From assembly GCF_015209505.1 (NCBI RefSeq), contig NZ_JADEYC010000002.1, positions 124,001-188,000 on the forward strand: 64,000 bases of DNA. The letters run 5' to 3'. Each line of letters opens with the position of its first letter. The first letter of the stretch is position 1. Source of the stretch: Saccharopolyspora montiporae (lineage in GTDB: Bacteria > Actinomycetota > Actinomycetes > Mycobacteriales > Pseudonocardiaceae). Shown piece after piece: positions 1-8,624 of the stretch. The notes beneath the pieces were generated by a model. That model had not been told where the DNA came from. It made no database searches and saw nothing but the letters and a program-made list of their open reading frames with translations. A program made the position numbers and the translations under genes.

Positions 1-136
1 CGCCCGGCAGATGTGCCTCGTCGTAGTCCGCTCTGCCGGGCGGGCCGAGCAGCGACCAGCGCACGTCGAGCAGCACCGGGGGCGGGTCGTGATCCAACAG
101 CTCCGTGAGATCATCGGTACTGATCAGAGGATGCAT
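1..136 (-). CDS. Rhodanese-like sulfurtransferase, N-terminal part (runs off the window)
   Basis: Reading leftward from ATG at 136-134, the frame is open to the window edge and gives 45 residues starting MHPLISTDDLTELLD and continuing with PPVLLDVRW and a DYDEAHLPG segment. This is the usual opening of a thiosulfate/3-mercaptopyruvate sulfurtransferase rhodanese domain, where the strand LLDVRW is followed by the H-x-PG motif. An AAAGG ribosome-binding sequence lies about 6 bases upstream. The active-site Cys loop is outside the window, so catalytic competence cannot be judged. It is divergent from ideR. Family assignment is good; substrate unknown. Confidence 0.8.
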   Translation of the reverse strand, partial: MHPLISTDDLTELLDHDPPPVLLDVRWSLLGPPGRADYDEAHLPG

Positions 137-256
137 GACGGCCTTTCGCGAATCCGGGGTCGAGGTCGCTCGGGTCCTCGAAGTCAACTCCTCGGCCACT
201 GAACGCTGTCGTCCAGTGGGACTAACATTGTGGTCGGGACTGAATGGGGAGCCGAC

Positions 257-949
257 GTGAACGATCTCATCGATACCACCGAGATGTATCTGCGGACCAT
301 CTACGACCTCGAAGAGGAGGGCGTCGTACCGCTGCGCGCGCGGATCGCCGAGCGCTTGGAGCAGAGCGGCCCGACGGTGAGCCAGACCGTGGCCCGCATG
401 GAGCGGGACGGCCTGCTGGCCGTGGCCGAGGACCGGCACCTCGAACTCACCGACGAAGGCCGCGCCCGCGCCGTGAGCGTCATGCGCAAGCACCGGCTGG
501 CCGAACGCCTCCTGGTGGACGTGATCGGCCTGGAATGGGAGCACGTGCACAACGAGGCGTGCCGGTGGGAGCACGTGATGAGCGAGGCGGTCGAACGCAA
601 ACTCGTCGAACTCCTCGGCACCCCCACGACCTCCCCGTACGGAAACCCCATCCCCGGCCTCGATGAACTCGGCGTCGGTGAGACGTCCTTCACCGACCGG
701 GAACTGCAGCGCGTCGACGAGGTCGCCCGCGGTGGCGGCGGCCGAGCGGACGTGCACCGCATCGCCGAGCACGTGCAGCTCGACCCCGATCTGATGAGCG
801 AACTCAGGAAGATCGGCGTGATGCCCGGCAGCGAGGTCGAAGTACTACCCGTGGTGGGGTCGAACAAGCCCGTCGGCGTCCGCGGGGAGCATGGTGAGAC
901 AGAGCTGTCAGCGAGCATCGCGCACGCCGTGATGGTGCGCACCAAGTGA
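257..949 (+). CDS. ideR: Iron-dependent transcriptional repressor IdeR (DtxR family)
   Basis: A 230-residue metal-dependent repressor, the same length as mycobacterial IdeR. The N-terminal winged helix includes DTTEMYLRTIYDLEEEG and the recognition-helix region SGPTVSQTVARMERDG; the dimerisation and metal-binding region holds MRKHRLAERLL, the HNEACRWEHVMS stretch with the Cys, Glu and His ligands, and GNPIPGLDELG. The C-terminal SH3-like domain is present to the stop. In this family Fe(II) binding drives DNA binding and repression of iron uptake. The GTG at 257 is preferred because GGGGA sits 6 bases upstream and the product then begins like DtxR (VNDLIDTTEMY); a GTG at 230 would add nine residues. 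It overlaps galK by 4 bases, so the two are probably co-translated. Confidence 0.95.
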   Translation: MNDLIDTTEMYLRTIYDLEEEGVVPLRARIAERLEQSGPTVSQTVARMERDGLLAVAEDRHLELTDEGRARAVSVMRKHRLAERLLVDVIGLEWEHVHNEACRWEHVMSEAVERKLVELLGTPTTSPYGNPIPGLDELGVGETSFTDRELQRVDEVARGGGGRADVHRIAEHVQLDPDLMSELRKIGVMPGSEVEVLPVVGSNKPVGVRGEHGETELSASIAHAVMVRTK

Positions 950-2124
950 ACACCGCCGAGAAGGCTGCCGAGCTCTTCCGGTCCGAGCACACCGACTCCC
1001 CCGATGCTGTCTGGTCGGCTCCCGGACGCGTGAACCTGATCGGTGAACACACCGACTACAACGACGGTTTCGTACTCCCGTTCGCACTCCCGCACCGCAC
1101 CGCCGTTGCCGTGCGCGCCCGCGCGGACGGCGTGCTCACGATGCGCACCCGTGGCGACGACGGCCGGCTGCACGAGGCGCCGAACACCCGCATCGGCGAA
1201 CTGTCCCCCGGAAGCACACGCGGTTGGCCCGCCTATCCCGCCGGGGTGGCCTGGGCCCTGGGCCGCGCGGGATTCTCGCTGCCCGGCGCAGACCTCATCA
1301 TCGTCGGCGACGTCCCCACCGGGGCCGGGTTGTCGTCCTCGCACGCCTTGGAGTGCGCCGTCGCCCTGGCTCTGCTGGATACCGCCGACCGGGCTCCGGG
1401 CAGCGTCGATGCACCGGGGTTGGCCGAGATCGCCCGCATCGTCCAGCACGCCGAGAACGACTTCGCCGGTGCGCCCACCGGCATCCTCGACCAGACGGCG
1501 TCGCTGTCGTGCACTCGATCGCACGTGCTGTTCTACGACGTCCGCAACGACCTCGGCGAGCAGATCCCCTTCGACCCGCGCAGCGAAGGCCTTGAGGTGC
1601 TCGTGATCGACACGCGCGCCAAGCACTCGCACAGCGAATCCGGCTACGGCGACCGTCGGGCGGGCACCGCACGAGCCGCGGAGCTGCTCGACGTGCGTGC
1701 ACTGCGGGACATCTCGACAGCCGAGCTGGAATCCCGATCGGGGGAGCTTCCGGAAGAGCTCCGCCCGCTGGCGCGACACGTGGTCACCGAAAACGACCGC
1801 GTCCTGCGTACGGTCGGCCACCTGCACACCGGGCGCTATGCGGAACTCGGCCCGCTGCTGACCGAATCGCACCGCAGCTTGCGCGACGACTACCGGGTAT
1901 CGTGCGCGGAACTGGATCTCGCAGTGGACAGCGCCCTGCAGGCCGGCAGCCTCGGCGCCCGGATGATCGGCGGCGGGTTCGGCGGTTCCGCGATCGCCCT
2001 GGTGGCTTCCGAAGAGCGGGCGAAGGTCGACGAGCACGTCCGGGCCCAGTTCGCCGAGCACGGATACGCCGCCCCGCGGCTGTTCACGGCCGTGCCGTCC
2101 GACGGGGCCGGCCAGGACCGCTGA
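946..2124 (+). CDS. galK: Galactokinase
   Basis: GHMP kinase of 392 residues that phosphorylates alpha-D-galactose to galactose 1-phosphate in the Leloir pathway. The galactokinase signature GRVNLIGEHTDYNDG is at residues 27-41, the nucleotide-binding PTGAGLSSSHALE near 124-136, the GAPTGILDQ catalytic-Asp segment near 180, and the third GHMP motif GARMIGGGFGGSA near 340. The start is GTG inside the ideR stop (GTGA overlap), and galE follows after about 70 bases. All family motifs are intact and the length is normal. Confidence 0.95.
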   Translation: MNTAEKAAELFRSEHTDSPDAVWSAPGRVNLIGEHTDYNDGFVLPFALPHRTAVAVRARADGVLTMRTRGDDGRLHEAPNTRIGELSPGSTRGWPAYPAGVAWALGRAGFSLPGADLIIVGDVPTGAGLSSSHALECAVALALLDTADRAPGSVDAPGLAEIARIVQHAENDFAGAPTGILDQTASLSCTRSHVLFYDVRNDLGEQIPFDPRSEGLEVLVIDTRAKHSHSESGYGDRRAGTARAAELLDVRALRDISTAELESRSGELPEELRPLARHVVTENDRVLRTVGHLHTGRYAELGPLLTESHRSLRDDYRVSCAELDLAVDSALQAGSLGARMIGGGFGGSAIALVASEERAKVDEHVRAQFAEHGYAAPRLFTAVPSDGAGQDR

Positions 2125-2196
2125 ACACCGGCCGGGCCGAGCCCGCCGCGCGTGCCCGGTGCACGGCAACGAATCGGCACGAAAGGCAGTACGCAG

Positions 2197-3159
2197 GTGA
2201 AACTCCTCGTCACGGGTGGTGCAGGGTACGTCGGCAGCGTGTGCGCTGCGCGGTTGGTCGAAAGCGGGCACGAGGTCGTCGTGGTCGACGACCTGTCCAC
2301 CGGCCACGCCGATGCGGTACCGCAGGGATGCCGGTTCGTCGAAGCCGACGTCGCCGAGGTGGCAGGCAGCGTGCTGGCCGAGAGGTTCGACGGGGTGCTG
2401 CATTTCGCCGCCAAGTCGCTCGTCGGCGAGTCCATGGTGGACCCGCGGAAGTACTGGGAGGGCAACGTGGTCACTTCGTTGCGGCTCCTGGAGGCCATGC
2501 GGGAGAACGGCACGCCGCGCCTCGTGTTCTCCTCGACGGCGGCCACCTACGGCGAACCCGATTCGGTGCCGATCCCGGAGACGGCCCCCACCGCCCCGAC
2601 CAACACCTACGGGGCGACCAAACTGGCCATCGACCAGGCGATCACTTCGTACGCTTCCGCGCACGGACTGGCCGCGGTGAGCCTGCGCTACTTCAACGTC
2701 GCGGGCGCACACGGGCAGTTCGGTGAGCGGCACACGGTCGAAACGCACCTGATCCCGATCGTGCTGCAGGTCGCGCTCGGCCAACGCGACCAAGTGCAGA
2801 TGTACGGCACCGACTGGCCGACACCGGATGGAACCTGCGTCCGGGACTACATCCACGTGACCGACCTGGCCGATGCGCACCTGCTGTCGCTGCAGCACGC
2901 CGAGCCGGGCACGCACCGGATCTACAACCTCGGCAACGGAACCGGGTTCTCCGTCAAGCAGGTCATCGACACCTGCCGGGAGGTCACCGGGCATTCCATT
3001 CCGGCCGCGGTGGCACCCCGTCGGGAGGGTGATCCGGCCTCGCTCGTGGCGTCCAGCCAGCGAGCCCGGGACGAACTCGGCTGGACCCCGCACCGCGCCG
3101 ACCTCACGACGATCGTGCAGGACGCCTGGAACTTCGCCGGTCTCGGTCGCCCCGCGTGA
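2197..3159 (+). CDS. galE: UDP-glucose 4-epimerase
   Basis: NAD-dependent short-chain dehydrogenase/reductase of 320 residues that interconverts UDP-galactose and UDP-glucose, completing the Leloir step begun by GalK. The N-terminus carries the Rossmann motif [12 protein letters not shown], the catalytic Tyr-Lys pair is in [10 protein letters not shown], and SSTAATYG supplies the Ser/Thr. The GTG at 2197 places the Rossmann strand at residue 2; an in-frame GTG at 2152 would add 15 unrelated residues. A GAAAGG sequence lies about 10 bases upstream of 2197. It probably shares a transcript with galK. Confidence 0.94.
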   Translation: MKLLVTGGAGYVGSVCAARLVESGHEVVVVDDLSTGHADAVPQGCRFVEADVAEVAGSVLAERFDGVLHFAAKSLVGESMVDPRKYWEGNVVTSLRLLEAMRENGTPRLVFSSTAATYGEPDSVPIPETAPTAPTNTYGATKLAIDQAITSYASAHGLAAVSLRYFNVAGAHGQFGERHTVETHLIPIVLQVALGQRDQVQMYGTDWPTPDGTCVRDYIHVTDLADAHLLSLQHAEPGTHRIYNLGNGTGFSVKQVIDTCREVTGHSIPAAVAPRREGDPASLVASSQRARDELGWTPHRADLTTIVQDAWNFAGLGRPA

Positions 3160-3179
3160 ACCGAGGGTGGCCGCGGTGC

Positions 3180-4277
3180 TCACTCCGGGCCGCCCTCGTG
3201 CAGCAGTGCCCGGGCATCCTCCGCGGCATCGAGCGCGACCCGGGCGAGCTCGTTCGGCGGGATGCCCGCTTGCAGTGCGTGCCGCAGCAGGCAGGCGAGC
3301 GCGTGCTCGGGGCGGGCTTCCTCCACGCGTTCCAGCGCCGCACCGGCCAGAGCACCGTCTCCCCGCACGTAGGCGGAGAACGCGAGCAGCGCACCGGCAT
3401 CGGCCACCTCCGGCACCGGGGCCATGCGCACGAGCGTCAACCACAACTGCTCGGCGGCCACGGCGCGCTCGCCGACCGCGGTCGCCAGCACGATGTCCCG
3501 CACCCGCGCGTCGGCGATCGCCAGCAGCACCCGCAGCAGGTCCTCCTCGGTGAGCGCGGCGCCGTCCGCGATGCGCTCGATACCTGCGAACACCGCTCGG
3601 AGGTCGGCAGCGGGCCGGCCGGAATCGTGGTCGTCCTCAAGCTGTTCCAAGAGCGCATCGAGCCGCGCCGATCGGCGAGCGAGGTCGGTATCGGATTCCG
3701 GTGCCACGAGTTCGCGGAGTTCGGCACGGCTGGCGAAGGTGACCGACCCGGCCGCCGCCATGGCTGCACCGACCGAGGACGAACCGGGGTCGGCGATCCG
3801 GCCGCTGCATTCGGGGTCCGAATAGCATGACCAGCGAGCGCCCTGGCTGATCTCCTCGGTCCACAGCGCATGCACGATCGAGATCCCCGCGCGTTCCAGC
3901 GCTCGGGTCAGCACCCCGACCAGTCCCTCGTGCGGTGGTGACTCTCCTTCGGCGTCGGCAGCGCAGCAGTCGGCGTCGTCGCAGTGTTCCGCGCACAGCT
4001 CGGAGCTCATGCTCCGACCGATCACCACGATGATCAGTGCTTCAGGCCGTTGCCTGCCCAGCGGACCATCGAGCAGGAAATCGGTGAGCCCGGACCGCTG
4101 CCCGGGACAAGGCAGGTCGATGCGCAAGGTGGAGCCGATCCGTGGTGTACCGCTGCCCTCGTCGACCGTGAGCAGCACGAGCGAGTCGCCCGGGTGGAAC
4201 CCGAGCAGGTGGGGTACGGCGGCGAGCAGGTCGCCGGTCTCGGTCACGGGGATCATCTCGTTGATTCGCGTCGTCAT
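3180..4277 (-). CDS. DUF4192 domain-containing protein
   Basis: A 365-residue protein opening MTTRINEMIPVTETGDLLAAVPHLLGFHPGDSLVLLTV, the characteristic start of the actinobacterial DUF4192 family (a strand followed by LLGFxPxxSLVL). The middle contains RWSCYSDPECSG and a long alanine-rich helical C-terminus with TPR-like spacing. The biochemical function of the family is unknown. The ATG at 4277 gives the typical family start; the frame extends further upstream only through basic, non-family sequence. It is convergent with galE, with 20 bases between the two stops. A cluster of Cys (CAEHCDDADCCAAD near residue 100) is unusual and could bind metal, but this is speculative. Confidence 0.85.
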   Translation of the reverse strand: MTTRINEMIPVTETGDLLAAVPHLLGFHPGDSLVLLTVDEGSGTPRIGSTLRIDLPCPGQRSGLTDFLLDGPLGRQRPEALIIVVIGRSMSSELCAEHCDDADCCAADAEGESPPHEGLVGVLTRALERAGISIVHALWTEEISQGARWSCYSDPECSGRIADPGSSSVGAAMAAAGSVTFASRAELRELVAPESDTDLARRSARLDALLEQLEDDHDSGRPAADLRAVFAGIERIADGAALTEEDLLRVLLAIADARVRDIVLATAVGERAVAAEQLWLTLVRMAPVPEVADAGALLAFSAYVRGDGALAGAALERVEEARPEHALACLLRHALQAGIPPNELARVALDAAEDARALLHEGGPE

Positions 4278-4548
4278 GCTGACGACGATCCGACGTGCGC
4301 ACCGAGGCCGGGAAGACTCAATTCGTACTCTGTGGACAATTCGGCCCACTGTTGATGGCGCGGCGGGATCCTCGCGGTTTGTCCACTTCGGATCCCACTC
4401 GCCCGGATGATCCATCCTCCCACTCCATGGGAGACCGATCGGTCGACCTCTGCGGGAACGCACGCATGCAACACCTCGCCCGGTACCGCGCATCCCGTTG
4501 GCCGCATAGAGTCCCGAGCGACGACGCGTGCCGAACCGAGGAGATCGC

Positions 4549-4842
4549 ATGTCCCTGCCCAGCCTGCTCACCGCCTCCGGTCTGATCAGCGGGTTCGCCG
4601 TCAGCCGGGCCACCGAACACCGGCACTGGGGCGGAGCGGTCGCCGCGGGGTTCGGGCTGGCCGCGGCCGAGACGTGCCGCCGCCGGACGGGCCTCGCACC
4701 GGCCGCGGCGCTGGGCGGGACCTACGCAGCGGCGCTGGCCGCCTCCCACCCGCTGGCGAAGAAGATCGGGGCCTGGCCGTCCGTGTTCGCCGTATCCGGA
4801 GCCGCCGCGACAGCCGCCGGTCTGCTGAGCCGCCGCGGCTGA
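4549..4842 (+). CDS. Small hypothetical alanine-rich membrane protein
   Basis: A 97-residue protein composed mostly of Ala, Gly and Leu, with weakly hydrophobic segments at LLTASGLISGFAVS, AAVAAGFGLAAAE and VFAVSGAAATAAGLL separated by Arg- and Lys-containing turns. This looks like two or three short membrane helices. GAGGAG lies 5 bases before ATG 4549, a better start than the upstream in-frame GTG. No family is recognised. It is followed about 200 bases later by a Holin-X protein and a DUF3618-like protein, which suggests an envelope role only by association. Confidence 0.6.
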   Translation: MSLPSLLTASGLISGFAVSRATEHRHWGGAVAAGFGLAAAETCRRRTGLAPAAALGGTYAAALAASHPLAKKIGAWPSVFAVSGAAATAAGLLSRRG

Positions 4843-5048
4843 CCCGGGCGCCAGGGCACGGCCGCGGCGGGACACAGCCCGATCGGCGATCCCGCGTCGT
4901 GGACCGGCGCCGCGGCCGACGCGCTCCACGTACCGACGCATGGGAGCCGAGCAGCGGGGGTACCCCGCTGCGGAAGCAGTCGAGCGCCGCGCGGTGAACG
5001 GACGACGTGCACCTGCTGCGCGGCCGTCGCCGCGACTGGAGGTGCACG

Positions 5049-5459
5049 ATGACCGCCGCGGATTCCGAACCGACGAACGACCGCTCCACCCCGCAACTCA
5101 TGGGAGACCTCTCCGAGCGGTTCAACCACCTGGTTCGCACCGAAGTGCAACTCGCCAGACGAGAACTGCAGGACAAGGGCAAACAAGCGGGCATCGGCGC
5201 GGGCCTCATCGCGGGCGCAACGGCGATCGGACTGCTGGGTGGCCTACTCCTCGTGGCTGTGGCCGTGCTGGCGCTCAACCTGGTGCTGCCCGCGTGGGCG
5301 GCCACGTTGATCGTGGCCTGCGTGTTGTTGCTCGCCGCTGGGGCGGCCGGCCACGCCGGACGTGCGCACCTGCGCCGTGCCACACCTCTGCGCCCGGACG
5401 GTTTCCTGACGGCCGTGTCGCAGGATTACCACGACCTCAGCGAGGCGATGCGCAAATGA
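5049..5459 (+). CDS. Phage holin family (Holin-X / actinobacterial) membrane protein
   Basis: A 136-residue protein resembling the putative actinobacterial Holin-X family. An N-terminal amphipathic helix with GDLSERFNHLVRTEVQLARREL is followed by two hydrophobic segments, AGLIAGATAIGLLGGLLLVAVAV region and ATLIVACVLLLAAGAAGHAG, and a short cytoplasmic tail. These chromosomal proteins are not lysis genes in most hosts; their role is unknown. GGAGG lies 6 bases before ATG 5049. Its last codon overlaps the start of the next gene (ATGA), as is common for Holin-X/DUF3618 pairs. Confidence 0.85.
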   Translation: MTAADSEPTNDRSTPQLMGDLSERFNHLVRTEVQLARRELQDKGKQAGIGAGLIAGATAIGLLGGLLLVAVAVLALNLVLPAWAATLIVACVLLLAAGAAGHAGRAHLRRATPLRPDGFLTAVSQDYHDLSEAMRK

Positions 5460-5758
5460 GCCGGACCCACCAGCAGCCCAGCGGGCGGATGCCCCGGGGA
5501 AACCCATCCGCGGAGTTGCGCGCGGAACACGAGTTCGCCAAGCAGGAGCTGGCCGAGACCTTGCAGGAGCTCCGCCAGCGCACGAACGTCCCGGAGCGGT
5601 CCAAGCAGGTCGTGCACCGGTATTTCGACCACGGTCACCGGGCAGCGCAGGCCGGAGGCGAGGCGCGGCGGTGGTCCACCGGAGGGACGGTCGGTGTGCT
5701 CTGCGCCGCTGCGGTGGCGATTGCCGTGATCAGCTACCTGCGCAGCCACCACCGCTGA
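5456..5758 (+). CDS. DUF3618-like small membrane protein
   Basis: A 100-residue protein starting inside the stop codon of the Holin-X gene (ATGA). It has a helical segment HEFAKQELAETLQELRQRTNV typical of DUF3618 proteins and a single C-terminal membrane helix around VGVLCAAAVAIAVISYL ending in a basic tail. Function is unknown; the coupled overlap implies production together with the preceding membrane protein. A strong GC hairpin follows the stop codon directly. Confidence 0.75.
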   Translation: MSRTHQQPSGRMPRGNPSAELRAEHEFAKQELAETLQELRQRTNVPERSKQVVHRYFDHGHRAAQAGGEARRWSTGGTVGVLCAAAVAIAVISYLRSHHR

Positions 5759-5778
5759 CCCCCGGCGTGCGCCGGGGG
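5759..5778 (+). terminator. GC-rich hairpin after the Holin-X/DUF3618 pair
   Basis: CCCCCGGC at 5759-5766 pairs perfectly with GCCGGGGG at 5771-5778 around a GTGC loop, starting on the base after the stop codon. There is no T-tract, as is usual for actinobacterial hairpin terminators. Confidence 0.6.
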
Positions 5779-6101
5779 CGGAGATGCACTCAGCATTCCC
5801 GCCCCGGCCCGGTCCAGTACTGGTGGAGATCACTGATTCCAGACCTGCGGTATTCGTGTATACGGCTGGTGGGTGGCGGAACCGTCAGGCCGCGACGAGG
5901 CTGAGTTGGTTGATGTAGCGGTCAGCAGCATCGAGCACGGGCGGTGCGGTTCGCGAGCGGCGACCAGCCCGATTGCCTGCGTCGACCACGCGACCACCGT
6001 CCTGGTCGACGAGCCCGCCTCGGCTGTCGCCCGTATCGGGCCCGGTGATGCCGAGGGACGTCCTTCCAGGAGGTCGCCGCCCGGGCTGTCGGCTGGCCGG
6101 T
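5779..6101. other. Non-coding stretch with no supported gene
   Basis: About 320 bases between the hairpin and an acyl-CoA dehydrogenase remnant. Open frames exist on both strands but none has a recognisable family, a convincing ribosome-binding site or the expected codon pattern. Given the neighbouring pseudogenes it is probably more of the same decaying sequence. Confidence 0.5.
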
Positions 6102-6299
6102 TCAGCCGGTGACGTCGCGGCCGAGCACGGTACGGGCGATGACCCATTTCTGGATCTCGTTCACGCCCTCGTAGATCTCGCCGATCTTGCTGTCGCGATA
6201 GATCGTGGACACGACCGACGTCGCCCCCTCCGCACCGCGTTCCTGAACGAAACCCATGGCGCCGAACAGTTGCGCGGCGTCGCGGGCGATATCGACCGA
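6102..6299 (-). pseudogene. C-terminal remnant of an acyl-CoA dehydrogenase
   Basis: Leftward translation of this stretch gives DIARDAAQLFGAMGF, then STIYRDSKIGEIYEGVNEIQ and KWVIARTVLGRD before the stop. These are the final two helices of acyl-CoA dehydrogenases, with the IYEGxxEIQ motif that contacts FAD. The other roughly 320 residues of the enzyme are absent: upstream sequence in this frame is unrelated. It is therefore a truncated relic, presumably from an operon once linked to the neighbouring amine oxidase genes. Confidence 0.8.
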
Positions 6300-6431
6300 C
6301 AGCCGGGAATGCGGAACAGGCCGTGGGCGGGGCGGCTGATCGTCATTCAAACTCCTCGGAACTGGTCGCGGACTCCGCTCACGCCTGGCGACGGCATGCG
6401 TTTCCGGTTGCAGGGGCATCCTCAGTCGGGA

Positions 6432-6461
6432 CCAAATTTGTCGGTCAACCGTCCGATTTGG
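6432..6461. promoter_or_regulatory. Second copy of the TetR-type operator (30-base interrupted palindrome)
   Basis: The core GTCGGTCAACCGTCCGA at 6440-6456 matches the sequence at 7226-7242 at 16 of 17 positions. Here the palindrome extends outward: CCAAAT at 6432-6437 is the reverse complement of ATTTGG at 6456-6461, and both arm pairs share the centre 6446/6447. It lies between the acyl-CoA dehydrogenase remnant and the end of the TetR gene, so it may have controlled the lost leftward gene. Confidence 0.6.
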
Positions 6462-6514
6462 GGCAGTAAGCCATACCCTGCCCCGAGTGCAACAGTCCGG
6501 CGGGAACCCCGCAG

Positions 6515-7147
6515 TCAGCTCGAACGCCGCGTGCGCGACGCGGCGACGGGCTGCGGGTCGGCGAGCAGCACGATCATGTCCAGCGCGTGTTCGAGGTCGC
6601 GGTGGGCGCGCACCGGATCAGGCTGAGCCACGTACTGCAGGATCAAGCCGTCGACGGCGGCCAGCGCGAGGCGTCCCAGCACGTCGAATCCGACGGCGCA
6701 GCGTTCACCGGCGGACCGGGCGGCTTGCTCACAGAACTGGGTCACGAGCGAGGTATAGGCGGCGTACTGGGACCGGGCGAGGCCCGTCGAGTCGTCGCTC
6801 CTCCGCGAATACATGGCGAGCTCGTACTGCATGATCTGCAACCCGACGTCGCCCTCGACGAGTTTGCCCCAGAACGCCGTGATGCCCTTCCGGAGCGCGT
6901 GCTCCAGACCCTGGTCCAGCTCGATTCCCGCTCGCAGCGCGTCCGAGATGTCGTTGATGACCTTGGCGGTCACCGCGCGCAACAGCTGATCCTTGCTCGG
7001 GAAGACGTAGTGCAGCGTGCCCAGCGAGATCCCGGCTTCGGCCGCCACCGCGCGCAGCGTGGTCCCGGGCACCCCGACAGCACTCAGCACTCGTATCGCC
7101 GCCGCGACGATCTGCTCCTCGCGCTCCGCCGCCCTGACGTAGGCCAC
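6515..7147 (-). CDS. TetR/AcrR family transcriptional regulator
   Basis: A 210-residue repressor. The N-terminal helix-turn-helix reads EQIVAAAIRVLSAVGVPGTT followed by LRAVAAEAGISLGTLHYVF, the typical TetR recognition helix; the C-terminal ligand-binding domain is all-helical. The GTG at 7147 is chosen because AGGAGAG stands about 9 bases upstream. It is divergent from a flavin amine oxidase gene, and the 114-base gap contains a 14-base palindrome over the oxidase promoter, so it probably represses that gene and itself. The ligand is likely an amine, aldehyde or acyl compound; this is inferred from neighbours only. Confidence 0.9.
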   Translation of the reverse strand: MAYVRAAEREEQIVAAAIRVLSAVGVPGTTLRAVAAEAGISLGTLHYVFPSKDQLLRAVTAKVINDISDALRAGIELDQGLEHALRKGITAFWGKLVEGDVGLQIMQYELAMYSRRSDDSTGLARSQYAAYTSLVTQFCEQAARSAGERCAVGFDVLGRLALAAVDGLILQYVAQPDPVRAHRDLEHALDMIVLLADPQPVAASRTRRSS

Positions 7148-7193
7148 CTGGTCTCTCCTCGTTCGACTCGGTCCGAGTCTGGCACATCGACCC

Positions 7194-7242
7194 TTGTGCC
7201 CTGCCGCCACCTGACTTACGTTAAAGTCGGTCAACCGACCGA
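7194..7242 (+). promoter_or_regulatory. Promoter and TetR-type operator of the first amine oxidase gene
   Basis: TTGTGC at 7194-7199 and TACGTT at 7217-7222 are separated by 17 bases and form a plausible -35/-10 pair reading rightward. Starting 3 bases downstream, GTCGGT-CA-ACCGAC at 7226-7239 is a perfect inverted repeat placed over the expected transcription start, where a bound repressor would block initiation. Confidence 0.6.
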
Positions 7243-7261
7243 CAATGCGAGGAGTGGTGGC

Positions 7262-8620
7262 ATGCGCACTGTCGATGTTGTGGTGATCGGAGCCGGCCTC
7301 GCGGGACTGACCGCCGCTCGCACGCTGACCGGCGCCGGCCGCACGGTCGCCGTGTTGGAAGCGCGCGACCGGGTGGCGGGACGCACCCTCGGTCAACGAA
7401 TGTCCACCGGGGTTCCGGTCGAGATGGGCGGTCAATGGATCGGCCGCACACAGACCGAGGTGCTGAAGCTCGTCGTCGAGCTGGGTCTGGAGACGTTCCC
7501 GACCTACGACTCCGGATCGGCCGTCACCCTCCACAACGGCGAGCGCACCACCTACTCCGACGGCACCTTCGGCCTGTCCGAACAGGCGGCGGTCGAGGTG
7601 GGCCGGCTGCAGGCTGAACTCGAAGCGCTTGCCGACACGGTGTCGCTGTCCTCGCCGTGGGAGTCACCGCAGGCCGCTGAGCTGGACCGCAGGACCCTGG
7701 ACGAGTGGCTGCGCGCCAACAGCGACCACGCCGAAGCCCTCGCGTTCTGGGCCGCGGTCGTGCCCGCCGTGTTCTCCGCCGAACCGGCCGAGTTGTCGCT
7801 GCTGCACTTCCTGTTCTACGTCAAGTCCGCGGGCCTGCTCGACGTTCTCGTTTCCACCACCGGCGGAGCGCAGGAACTGCGCGTCGTGGGCGGCGCCCAC
7901 CAGATCGCCGAGCGGATGGCCGCCCAGCTGGGCGAGAGCGTCATCCTCGGGGCTCCCGTCCGCAAGATCGCCCAGTGCCCGGCCGACGTCGAAGTGGACC
8001 ACGACGGCGGGAAAGTCAGCGCCCAGCGGGTGATCGTGGCCATTCCCCCCACGCTGGCAGGTCGGCTGCACTACGAACCAGCGCTCCCGGCCTCCCGCGA
8101 CGGCCTGACCCAGCAGATCCCGATGGGCTGCGTGATCAAGGTGCAGATCGCCTACCCGACCCCGTTCTGGCGCGAGGCCGGACTCAACGGGTTCGCCTTC
8201 AGCTTGGACGACGAGCTGAATCCCACGCTGGACAACTCACCGCCGGACGGCTCCTGCGGTGTCCTCGTCGGGTTCTTCGAGGGCACCCACGCCCGCACGG
8301 CCGCACGCTGGTCGCCCGAGCAACGCCGCGCGGCTGCGGTGGCGACGCTGGTGAAGCTGTTCGGGCCCGAGGCGGCGAATCCGATCGACTACGCGGAGCA
8401 GAACTGGATGGAAGAGGAGTACACCCGCGGCTGCTACGGGGGCCGGCTGGGCGCGGGTGTGTGGACCCAGTACGGAGCCGCGCTCGCCGAACCGGTCGGG
8501 CGCATCCACTGGGCGGGTGCGGAGACCTCCGGCGTCTGGAACGGCTACATGGACGGTGCGGTCCGCTCCGGGCACCGGGCCGCGGCCGAGGCGCTGGCTC
8601 CTTTGACCGGTGAGGCGTGA
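7262..8620 (+). CDS. Flavin-containing monoamine oxidase family protein (first copy)
   Basis: A 452-residue FAD-dependent amine oxidase. The dinucleotide-binding motif VVVIGAGLAGLTAARTL is at residues 6-22, followed by VLEARDRVAGRT and the MGGQWIG segment. The C-terminus carries the second FAD-contact region RIHWAGAETSGVWNGYMDGA. Members oxidise primary or polyamines to aldehydes with release of ammonia and peroxide; putrescine-oxidase-like enzymes belong here, but the substrate cannot be read from sequence. GAGGAG lies 7 bases before ATG 7262. It is probably repressed by the divergent TetR. Downstream lies a broken aldehyde dehydrogenase, which would have handled the product. Confidence 0.88.
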   Translation: MRTVDVVVIGAGLAGLTAARTLTGAGRTVAVLEARDRVAGRTLGQRMSTGVPVEMGGQWIGRTQTEVLKLVVELGLETFPTYDSGSAVTLHNGERTTYSDGTFGLSEQAAVEVGRLQAELEALADTVSLSSPWESPQAAELDRRTLDEWLRANSDHAEALAFWAAVVPAVFSAEPAELSLLHFLFYVKSAGLLDVLVSTTGGAQELRVVGGAHQIAERMAAQLGESVILGAPVRKIAQCPADVEVDHDGGKVSAQRVIVAIPPTLAGRLHYEPALPASRDGLTQQIPMGCVIKVQIAYPTPFWREAGLNGFAFSLDDELNPTLDNSPPDGSCGVLVGFFEGTHARTAARWSPEQRRAAAVATLVKLFGPEAANPIDYAEQNWMEEEYTRGCYGGRLGAGVWTQYGAALAEPVGRIHWAGAETSGVWNGYMDGAVRSGHRAAAEALAPLTGEA

Positions 8621-8624
8621 CATC

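Noticed and set aside
137..256. Iron box (IdeR site) for ideR autoregulation
   Set aside because: No sequence close to the TTAGGTTAGGCTAACCTAA-type palindrome is present in the gap.
301..3444. A 1047-codon open frame antisense to ideR, galK and galE
   Set aside because: Very high GC keeps antisense frames open; composition is Arg/Gly-rich with no domain, and three well-identified genes occupy the other strand.
5830..6147. Leftward 105-codon frame between the DUF3618 gene and the acyl-CoA dehydrogenase remnant
   Set aside because: No ribosome site, no family, and poor coding bias; likely decayed sequence.
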